A stretch of 12,224 nt of DNA from the NCBI GenBank assembly GCA_964500415.1, contig CAZCOB010000054.1, positions 1 to 12,224 of the forward strand, given 5' to 3'. Shown one piece after another: positions 6,805 through 12,224 of the stretch. How positions within the stretch are numbered: the stretch's first letter is position 1; each line of letters begins with the position of its first letter. Source of the DNA: JAFGPF01 sp964500415. Lineage in GTDB: Bacteria > Chloroflexota > Dehalococcoidia > Dehalococcoidales > RBG-16-60-22. Under the pieces are notes generated by a model. It saw only the letters and a list, made by a program, of their open reading frames with translations, searched no databases and was not told the DNA's origin. A program made the position numbers and the translations under genes.

Positions 6805-7320
6805 TTATTTTTCAGTGGTGTCAGGCGCGCACCAGCCGCGGAACCTGTCGCCAAATTCTTTACCGAATCCGTGGAAACCGCGGAACATACCGCCTAGGGG
6901 TTTTTCACCATCATTACCCAGCCTGAAGTGAAAATCGATATCCGGTCTCGACTCCAGCCATTCCTCGAACTCATCAGTAGGGAAATCGGGTCGCGATTCC
7001 AGCCACTGCTCAAGCTCATCGAGTTGCTCTTGAGTCACCAATCCTTCATCTATCAGCCTCTGGCGCATCTGCTCACGGGCTTGTATTCTAAGCTCTGCCC
7101 TGACCTCGTTAAAAGCCTTTTGCAGTTCCTCTGAATTGATAGTGACACCCGTGTTCTTCTCGTAGATTTCAACGACCTTGTCCAGGAAGTTTAGCTCTCC
7201 GGCCTGGGGTGGGGTGGCATCTTCATCGTTCGCTTTTGCCACGGCGTAACCTCCCAGAATTCCACCCAGAACGACCACGGTTAGCAGCACGGTGAGAATG
7301 AATTTCTTGCTTCGCCACAT
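6805..7320 (-). CDS. small exported protein, DUF2680-like, function unknown
   Basis: 171 residues. An N-terminal hydrophobic segment after MWRSKK (about 7-28), ending near YAVAKA, reads as a Sec signal peptide with possible cleavage after residue 30, or as an anchor. The mature part is charged and helical. The segment around FLDKVVEIYEKNTGVTINSEEL (not contiguous domain evidence) and the following region to DEGLVTQEQLDELEQWL (91-107) resemble the DUF2680/YckD type of small secreted proteins; this is recognition by style only. A 15-residue duplication follows (EQWLESRPDF 104-113, EEWLESRPDI 119-128), then a Gly/Phe-rich tail with a lone Cys164. The start is firm: a perfect AAGGAGGT (7329-7336) sits 8 nt before the ATG, suggesting strong expression. 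It has its own promoter with tandem boxes like those of the two-component and exporter genes, and a terminator. An envelope-stress or sensing role is a guess from this context. Confidence 0.87.
   Translation of the reverse strand: MWRSKKFILTVLLTVVVLGGILGGYAVAKANDEDATPPQAGELNFLDKVVEIYEKNTGVTINSEELQKAFNEVRAELRIQAREQMRQRLIDEGLVTQEQLDELEQWLESRPDFPTDEFEEWLESRPDIDFHFRLGNDGEKPLGGMFRGFHGFGKEFGDRFRGWCAPDTTEK
6950..7020. repeat. imperfect 45-bp duplication inside the small exported protein gene
   Basis: Two copies offset by 45 bp (starting near 6950 and 6995) share the GA(C/T)TCCAGCCA core and a following CTC(G/A)A(A/G)CTCATC. On the minus strand they encode the repeated E(Q/E)WLESRPD unit with a 15-residue period. 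Substitutions between copies indicate an older duplication kept in frame. Confidence 0.7.
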
Positions 7321-7355
7321 ACTGTGTTACCTCCTTCAGTGAGTGTTCTATAAAA

Positions 7356-7387
7356 AGAATAGCAGCCAATTATTAAAATTTGATTAA
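7356..7387 (-). promoter_or_regulatory. tandem TTAAT-type boxes and -10 upstream of the small exported protein gene
   Basis: On the minus strand TTAATCAAATT (7387-7377) is followed directly by TTAATAATTGG (7376-7366), an 11-bp period. After 9 bp comes TATTCT (7361-7356, 4/6 to the -10 consensus), placing the start about 29 nt before the ATG. The geometry matches the boxes before the regulator and before the exporter operon, though the half-sites are weaker matches to TTAACA. The surrounding DNA is A/T-rich, which raises the chance of coincidence. Confidence 0.45.
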
Positions 7388-7503
7388 TATTCGGGAGATG
7401 TTGAGCGCACGCTTCCGGGCTTTTCTTCGGTCATGCCGGATTTGGATATAATCCGCTGCCGGCTGTAAGAAGGCTTTTGACGCTGACCCTGAGAAATACC
7501 TGG

Positions 7504-7526
7504 CTAAAAAATAAAAGCGATTTTAT
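7504..7526 (-). terminator. possible weak terminator after the CARDB-repeat gene
   Basis: A 6-bp A/T-rich inverted repeat (7511-7516 with 7521-7526, loop GCGA) is followed on the minus strand by a run of T residues. It lies about 40 nt beyond the CARDB gene's stop. The stem is too weak for a confident call, and no better hairpin was seen between that gene and the next one. Confidence 0.3.
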
Positions 7527-7567
7527 AATGAAACCGGATGTCATGGGGCAGGTCATTTGACATAATA

Positions 7568-10249
7568 TTAGGACTTCTTCGAACGCCTCTTCAGTACCAG
7601 CAGTACGGCGATAAGCACCAGGCCAAGCCCCGCCACGCCGAAGATGACCAGCTTGTTCATCAGGATACCCTTCCACCCGGCCGGAGATTCGTCGGAGATA
7701 TTTTCGGCTATATCCTCTTCATCGGTGGTATTATCGGTAGGAGGCGCTTCGCCGGTTTCGTCATTGTTTTCCGCGCTGGTCTCAATGGTAGTTTCAATGA
7801 TGGTATCGGGCTCTGGCTCGGTCGGTTCCGGGGTATTTGTGGCGGCAGGTTCGGCAGGGCTCTCCGATTCCGGTATTACCTCCACCAGCTCGCCGGGAAA
7901 CGGGAGGGGAATGGTTTTCTCATTATTGGATTCGTCGATTTCCGTGATGCTGTCCGCTCCATCGATGATTGCCTTAAAAACATGTTGCCCCGCTTGAACG
8001 CTCCAGGTAAAGCTGCCGGCGGTGGTAGCGCCGCTGGCGATGGAACTCAGGGGGATTTTCTTCTGAAGTATATCATCGATATAGCAGTCCAGATATGGAG
8101 AATCGGCCGTGCTATCGCCGATATTATTGACGGTTATCACGAATGTTGCCGTGCTGTTTTCCGTAGGCTCGGCCGGTGACCATGCTATCAGTTCGACGGT
8201 GAGGTCGGGGGTGGGGATAAAAACCGTTTTCTCATTATTGGATTCGTTACTTTCGATAACTTCATTGGCTTTATCAACGATTGCCTTGAAAGTGTGTGAG
8301 TCTGTCTCAAAAGTCCACGTAAAAGTCTTCGTGACGCTGGAGCCGGGACCGATATCTTCAATATGGTGATTGCCTCGATAGACGTCATCGATGTAGTAGC
8401 TCACGTAGGAACTGCCGGCCTTAAGGTCTCCCTGATTCTTGATGTTTAACGTATAGGTTACGGCATCGCCTGAGGAGGGAACTTCAGGCAACCAGGTTAT
8501 GCTCTGGATAACCAGGTCGGGTGAGGGGACAGAAAGTACCGTTGATATTTCGTTATTGGTCTCATTGGTCTCATAGACGCTGTTGTTACAGTCTATCACC
8601 GCCCTGATAGTGTGCCTACCGGCCGTGGCTAACCAGATAATGCTATTCGTAACTGTAGCGCCGGTGTTTATCTGATTAACGTACCCGTTTTCCAGCAGTA
8701 TATCGTCAATATAATAGGCGACGTGGGAAGGGCTGGCCTGCCCCGAGCCCTGATTCTTGATGTTAGTTGTAATGGTTACGGCATCGCCATTAGAGGGATT
8801 TTCCGGTGTGCAGGTGATGCCCTGAACGACCAGGTCGGTGATGGGAGACGGGGCTACGAAGGTTACCGTTTTCGTCATCGTGTTATTGGAATCATTGCTT
8901 TCAACGACATAATTGTCCTCGTCGACAACTGCCCTGATGGTAACCGAGCTATCCTGAGTTATCAATGGCATGGTTACTGCCCCTGTCGAGCCGGCTGGAA
9001 TCGCCGTCAGCCTGTTTGAGTATTTATCGTCGTCGTTTACATAGATATTGATGCCGGTAAAATCTGCCTGTCTTAACCCCTGGTTCTTGACGGTTATCGT
9101 GAAAATTGTTTTATGGGATATCAATGCTGGCGTGGGCGACCATGTTATACTGTAAATAATGAGGTCAGGGGCGAGAGCAGGCAGGGTAACCTCCGTAGCA
9201 TTATTGCTCTCATCGCTTTCTATAACCGCTTCGGTGGCGTCGGCAAACGCTTTAAAGGTATGGCTGTTTGCCCCCATAATGCGGGAGAATGTTTTGGTGG
9301 TCGTGGTATTGGCGCTGATTTGGCCGAGATAAACCGATTCCGCTAAGGCATCATCCACGTAGAAAGCCAGGAGAGTAATATCGGCTTTACCGCTACCCTG
9401 GTTGTGCACAGTGACGGTAAACGTTACCTCGCTGGTTTCCGAGCGATTTTGCGGCGACCATGTTATGGAGTCGATGACAAGGTCGGGTGTGGCGGTTATG
9501 CAGGTTACTTCTTTTTGATTGTTGCTTTCATCGCTTTCCTTGACCTGGTTCAGGAAATCGGCGGTAAATTTGAAATCGTGTGAGCCTGTCGAGGCGGTCC
9601 ATGTGTAATTCAGGGTATAGTTATCTCCGGCTTCCAGTAACGGGACAGGCCGGTAACCGCTGTCATTCCCGTCGACATTCAGTCCGATGTTAGAGCAGCC
9701 GGCCCTTTTATTCCCCTGATTTTTTGTCGTTATGGCGAAGGTCACCTCTTCGCCTATTGATGGATTCTCCAGCGAGCATGTTATCCCGTCGATAATCAGG
9801 TCGGGGGCGAGGACGGAAAAGGCATACGCTTTTTCATTATTAGTCTCATTGCTTTCAACGATATCCTCATTATGGTCCGCGACTGCTTTGAATATGTGTT
9901 CTCCGGCTTGTGCCTTCCACGTAAAGTATTGTGACGTGCTGGTATTTGGGCTTATCCCGTTGATAAAAACGGAATGTGATATTTCGTCGTCAATATGGAG
10001 GACAAGACGAGAGGAGCCGGCCCAGCTATCCCCGATATTCCTGATGGTTACCGTGAAGGTAATTTTATCTCCGATTGACGGTACTTCCGGCCACCAGAAA
10101 ATAGAATCGACACAGAGGTCGGGATTGTCGGTGGACTGGGCAAATGCCTTGCCATTGTCACCTGGTGCCGGTGTGAGAGCTAAAAAGCCTGCTAAAAGAG
10201 ACAATATCACCAGTACACCGAGCGTTGCCCGGCTTGTATAGTTGCTCAT
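7568..10249 (-). CDS. secreted, membrane-anchored protein with seven CARDB repeats
   Basis: 893 residues. An N-terminal signal peptide (hydrophobic core about 8-26, likely cleavage after KAFA near residue 37) is followed by seven repeats of about 105 residues (starting near 43, 149, 255, 361, 471, 577 and 681). Each opens with a PDL(V/I)I-x-SITW-SPE-type strand, continues with TFTVTVKNQG and closes with an ESNESNNEK-type motif. This is the CARDB (cell adhesion related domain found in bacteria) pattern, an Ig-like beta fold. A Pro/Glu/Thr-rich acidic linker (about 787-857) leads to a C-terminal membrane helix (867-886) and the basic tail KRRSKKS, so the repeats should stand out from the cell surface. 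There is no LPXTG motif. An in-frame GTG at 10264 lacks a Shine-Dalgarno; the ATG at 10249 has GAAGG 8 nt upstream and is preferred. Adhesion or envelope structure is plausible, but the ligand is unknown. A TATTAT at 10275-10280 could be a -10, but no convincing -35 goes with it. Confidence 0.93.
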   Translation of the reverse strand: MSNYTSRATLGVLVILSLLAGFLALTPAPGDNGKAFAQSTDNPDLCVDSIFWWPEVPSIGDKITFTVTIRNIGDSWAGSSRLVLHIDDEISHSVFINGISPNTSTSQYFTWKAQAGEHIFKAVADHNEDIVESNETNNEKAYAFSVLAPDLIIDGITCSLENPSIGEEVTFAITTKNQGNKRAGCSNIGLNVDGNDSGYRPVPLLEAGDNYTLNYTWTASTGSHDFKFTADFLNQVKESDESNNQKEVTCITATPDLVIDSITWSPQNRSETSEVTFTVTVHNQGSGKADITLLAFYVDDALAESVYLGQISANTTTTKTFSRIMGANSHTFKAFADATEAVIESDESNNATEVTLPALAPDLIIYSITWSPTPALISHKTIFTITVKNQGLRQADFTGINIYVNDDDKYSNRLTAIPAGSTGAVTMPLITQDSSVTIRAVVDEDNYVVESNDSNNTMTKTVTFVAPSPITDLVVQGITCTPENPSNGDAVTITTNIKNQGSGQASPSHVAYYIDDILLENGYVNQINTGATVTNSIIWLATAGRHTIRAVIDCNNSVYETNETNNEISTVLSVPSPDLVIQSITWLPEVPSSGDAVTYTLNIKNQGDLKAGSSYVSYYIDDVYRGNHHIEDIGPGSSVTKTFTWTFETDSHTFKAIVDKANEVIESNESNNEKTVFIPTPDLTVELIAWSPAEPTENSTATFVITVNNIGDSTADSPYLDCYIDDILQKKIPLSSIASGATTAGSFTWSVQAGQHVFKAIIDGADSITEIDESNNEKTIPLPFPGELVEVIPESESPAEPAATNTPEPTEPEPDTIIETTIETSAENNDETGEAPPTDNTTDEEDIAENISDESPAGWKGILMNKLVIFGVAGLGLVLIAVLLVLKRRSKKS
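7892..10123. repeat. seven-fold CARDB-domain coding repeat
   Basis: Seven in-frame units of about 315 bp, divergent at the nucleotide level but clearly related in protein. Recurring hallmarks are the unit-opening PDL motif, NQG or NIG after the third strand, YIDD or similar in the middle, and ESN(E/D)(S/T)NN near the end. Units 5, 6 and 7 share YYIDD/CYIDD, while unit 4 is the most divergent in its middle part. Confidence 0.85.
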
Positions 10250-10377
10250 AAGTTCAACCTTCACGTGTCGGCTAATAATAGGATAACTTGATGGGTATGA
10301 CGGCGATTGGGCTTTAACTTGGATTTAAGAATGGTGTTATCACCCATTTTCTCAGGTGTCGGAATGGTGATTGCCGT

Positions 10378-10409
10378 AAAAAAATCCCTCTCCCGGAGTG
10401 GGAGAGGGA
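10378..10409 (-). terminator. intrinsic terminator of the acyl-CoA synthetase gene
   Basis: A perfect 10-bp stem (10385-10394 with 10400-10409, loop GGAGT) made of TCCCTCTCCC and its complement is followed on the minus strand by seven T residues. It begins about 33 nt after the stop codon of the synthetase gene. Stems of this CCCTCTCCC type are often scattered through genomes as repeated elements, so it may be one copy of a dispersed family. Confidence 0.88.
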
Positions 10410-10441
10410 ATCGGATGTTTTTATTTATTAGCTAAGAAGTC

Positions 10442-12037
10442 TTAAATTTTTCTGCCCGAGTCAGCCCAGTATTTCTCGCGTAGTTCACGCTTCATTATCT
10501 TTCCGGCGGCGTTCTTGGGCAGGGCATCTACGAACTCTACTGATTTAGGGGACTTATATCCCGCCAGGTTCTTCTTACATAGGGCAATCAGTTCTTCAGC
10601 GGTACAGTTGCTGCCCTTCTTTAAGCTGACGACGGCATGCACTTTTTCCACCCAGTACGGGTCGGGTATACCGATTACCGCCGCTTCGTGAATACCGGGA
10701 TGCCGGTAGAGAATTTCCTCTACCTCCCTGGGGAAAACATTCTCACCGCCGGTGATAATCATATCCTTTTTACGGTCGACGATATAGACATAGCCGTTTT
10801 CATCGTAGCAGCCGATATCACCGGTATGCAGCCAGCCATCGACGATGGTATTGCTGGTATCCTCGGGTTTCTTCCAGTATTCAATCATATTGTGCTTACT
10901 GCGGACAATAATTTCACCCATTTCATCGGGAGCGATATCATTGCCTTTGTCATCGACGATTCTGACCTGCACGCCGACATCCGGCTGGCCGGTAGAGGTA
11001 AGTATCTTTTCTTCCGGTGTTCCCAGAGAGTTGTGGTCTTCTTTAGAGAGGTGGCAGATGGCGGGGCCGCTTTCGCTCTGGCCGTAGCCCTGCCCGAAGA
11101 CGTTCCCGAAGGTCGCTAGGCCTCTTTTCAATACCTCCAATGGCATGGGAGAACCGCCGTACCAGATGAATTTCAGACTGCTAACATCGTATTGCTGAAC
11201 ATCGGGCACCGCGAGCATGGCTACAAGGTGGGTAGGTACGATGGATATGTGAGTGGCCTTTTCATCCTGGATTAGCTGCAGGGCGGTTGCCGGGTCGAAA
11301 TTTTTCATAATGATATTACAGGCGCCGAGGTAGAGGAGAGAACGGACCATAGTGTCACCAGCGATATGGAACATGGGCGATACCTGGATATGCCTGTCGT
11401 CAGGCTGGATGCTCTGGTTGATGATGTAAATGCGGCAATCGTCCCAGGCTTCGCGGTGCGAATACACGGCGCCGCGTGGTACGCCAGTGGTACCGCTGGT
11501 ATAAATAATAAAGAGTTTATCATCTTCTTCTATCCGGACATCGGGCTCTTCCGTGGGATTGGAATTAAGGATGTCCTGCATGTAGGCCATATCGGGAGCA
11601 GTCTCTTCGAGTGATATGAATTTTTTTACACCGGGTATTTTGGAGCGGAGTGCTTCGGTGATGTATACCATTTCCGAGCCGACGAAAAGAGTGCTGACCT
11701 CCGAGTAGTTGATCAGGTATTCCAGTTCTTCGGCACCGAGTCGTGGATTAAAACGCGATAGTATATAGCCGCCCTTCATCGCCGCCCCGTAAACTAGAGC
11801 GTAGTCGAGGCAGTTCCAGGACAGGATGCCGATGGCGCCGCCTTTTTTCACGCCGAGTTTGATAAGGCCGTGCACCAGGCTGTTTACTTGAGCGTTATAT
11901 TCGGCATAGGTTAGCCTTTGTTCTCCGTAGACATAGGCCTCCTTGTCCGGGCGAAGGAGCGAGTGTCGGTGGATGATATAAGCAAAGGTGCCTATCTTAT
12001 AGTTGGATAATTCCTTCAGAATGTAACCTGTTGGCAT
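10442..12037 (-). CDS. acyl-CoA synthetase (AMP-forming), fatty-acid-CoA-ligase-like
   Basis: 531 residues, full length for class I adenylate-forming ligases, which activate a carboxylate with ATP to an acyl-AMP and then form the CoA thioester. Motifs in order are the phosphate-binding loop YTSGTTGVPRG (179-189; Arg where many members have Lys), the substrate-site motif SPMFHIAG (220-227), GYGQSESGP (317-325), GWLHTGDIG (401-409, ribose-binding Asp407), the hinge DRKKDMIITGGENVFPREVEE (421 onward) and the C-terminal KNAAGKIMKREL with the catalytic lysine near 513. The protein is soluble, with no signal peptide. The substrate (medium- or long-chain fatty acid or an aromatic acid) cannot be decided from the sequence. 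The ATG is supported by GGAGG 6 nt upstream (12044-12048). It is monocistronic, between a tRNA gene and a strong terminator. No other fatty-acid degradation gene is in the window. Confidence 0.96.
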   Translation of the reverse strand: MPTGYILKELSNYKIGTFAYIIHRHSLLRPDKEAYVYGEQRLTYAEYNAQVNSLVHGLIKLGVKKGGAIGILSWNCLDYALVYGAAMKGGYILSRFNPRLGAEELEYLINYSEVSTLFVGSEMVYITEALRSKIPGVKKFISLEETAPDMAYMQDILNSNPTEEPDVRIEEDDKLFIIYTSGTTGVPRGAVYSHREAWDDCRIYIINQSIQPDDRHIQVSPMFHIAGDTMVRSLLYLGACNIIMKNFDPATALQLIQDEKATHISIVPTHLVAMLAVPDVQQYDVSSLKFIWYGGSPMPLEVLKRGLATFGNVFGQGYGQSESGPAICHLSKEDHNSLGTPEEKILTSTGQPDVGVQVRIVDDKGNDIAPDEMGEIIVRSKHNMIEYWKKPEDTSNTIVDGWLHTGDIGCYDENGYVYIVDRKKDMIITGGENVFPREVEEILYRHPGIHEAAVIGIPDPYWVEKVHAVVSLKKGSNCTAEELIALCKKNLAGYKSPKSVEFVDALPKNAAGKIMKRELREKYWADSGRKI

Positions 12038-12171
12038 TCTTTTCCTCCATCCTTGCTTGACGTTGCTAACTCCGGGCTTACCGGCGAAGCACGTTGTTAT
12101 CTGTAATTACTGCATGAGCTGGGGAAATCAGCAGTAAGGGTGCTGTGCCAGCGTTTTTCCTCCGTATGAAG
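12038..12171. other. intergenic region between tRNA-Ile and the acyl-CoA synthetase gene
   Basis: No coding region is supported here. It contains the Shine-Dalgarno of the synthetase (12044-12048) and an inverted repeat TTACTGC/GCAGTAA (12107-12113 with 12131-12137) around a 17-nt loop, without a T-tract. No clear promoter for the synthetase was found, so it may be read through from the tRNA or use a poorly conserved promoter. Confidence 0.5.
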
Positions 12172-12224
12172 TGGTGGGCCATTCTGGGCTCGAACCAGAG
12201 ACCTCAGTCTTATCAGGACTGCGC
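12172..12224 (-). tRNA. tRNA-Ile(GAT), 5' part cut by window edge
   Basis: The last 53 nt of a tRNA are visible on the minus strand. There is a perfect anticodon stem CAGTC/GACTG around the loop CTGATAA, giving anticodon GAT (ATC at 12212-12214 on the plus strand). A perfect T stem TCTGG/CCAGA encloses the loop TTCGAGC. The 3' acceptor strand ATGGCCC is followed by the discriminator A and a genomically encoded CCA. The acceptor 5' strand and most of the D arm lie beyond the window. The GAT anticodon reads the AUC and AUU isoleucine codons. No rRNA gene is visible next to it on this side. Confidence 0.95.

Noticed and set aside
7431..7676. 81-codon frame on the minus strand overlapping the end of the CARDB gene
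   Set aside because: About half of it overlaps the transmembrane and tail codons in another frame, there is no Shine-Dalgarno, and the remainder has no recognisable domain.
7538..8179. Open frame of 213 codons on the plus strand, Gly/Arg/Phe-rich
   Set aside because: It is antisense to the C-terminal repeats and linker of the CARDB gene; the biased composition is the reverse reading of the acidic Pro/Glu/Thr-rich linker.
10311..10328. Another 11-bp-period TTAAA repeat (TTAAATCCAAG then TTAAAGCCCAA, minus strand) upstream of the CARDB gene
   Set aside because: The half-sites are G/C-rich beyond TTAAA and differ from the TTAACA boxes, and no -10 follows at the 7-9 bp distance seen in the other three promoters. 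The nearest -10-like hexamer is about 30 bp away, so I do not include this gene in the proposed regulon.
10330..10348. Inverted repeat AATGGTG-TTAT-CACCCATT upstream of the CARDB gene
   Set aside because: It has a 7-bp stem with one bulged base and only a short T-run on the plus strand, where no gene is present. It could be an operator, but nothing else supports that.
12107..12137. Inverted repeat TTACTGC/GCAGTAA between tRNA-Ile and the synthetase gene
   Set aside because: The loop is long, no T-tract follows on either strand and an inner GCTG/CAGC pairing competes, so it is not convincing as a terminator or as an attachment site.
12172..12224. tRNA gene as a possible integration site for a mobile element
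   Set aside because: No integrase, no direct repeat of the tRNA 3' end and no phage or transposon gene was seen in the window.
1..12224. CRISPR array, toxin-antitoxin pair, prophage or insertion sequence
   Set aside because: No regularly spaced short repeats, transposase motifs, terminal inverted repeats or small paired toxin-antitoxin genes were found. All repeats present are inside genes or at promoters.

Overview
The window is a bacterial chromosome fragment in which every supported gene lies on the minus strand, so the transcription order runs from high to low coordinates. Base composition looks moderate. The gene content suggests an uncultured anaerobe of the Chloroflexota/Dehalococcoidia type: a DUF169 protein, a CARDB-repeat surface protein with a simple C-terminal membrane anchor, a class I acyl-CoA ligase, and a MacAB-like exporter with a lipoprotein adaptor. 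This placement is inferred from gene style only; no phylogenetic marker gene is present.
In transcription order the layout is as follows. (1) 12224-12172: the 3' part of tRNA-Ile(GAT), cut by the window edge. (2) 12037-10442: an acyl-CoA synthetase (AMP-forming ligase) followed by a strong intrinsic terminator. (3) 10249-7568: a large secreted protein with seven CARDB repeats and a C-terminal transmembrane anchor. (4) 7320-6805: a small exported protein resembling DUF2680, with its own promoter, a perfect Shine-Dalgarno and a terminator. (5) 6669-4647: an OmpR/PhoB-type response regulator and its sensor histidine kinase, overlapping by 11 nt, with the kinase probably starting at a TTG codon. 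(6) 4531-856: a three-gene exporter operon (periplasmic-adaptor-like lipoprotein, ATPase, MacB/FtsX permease) closed by a 12-bp terminator hairpin. (7) 713 to the left edge: a DUF169 protein with a clear sigma-70 promoter.
The most interesting signal is regulatory. Upstream of the response regulator, of the exporter operon and of the small exported protein there are tandem TTAACA-like half-sites with an exact 11-bp period, each followed 7-9 bp later by a -10-like hexamer. This is the layout expected for binding of a PhoB/PhoP/OmpR-class regulator dimer. It suggests that the local two-component system controls itself, the exporter and the small exported protein as one envelope-response module. 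In addition, the exporter's adaptor protein carries an unusual roughly 95-residue insertion with a DEGxxTQE-type segment that resembles one in the small exported protein, plus a tandem PPEGFT repeat.
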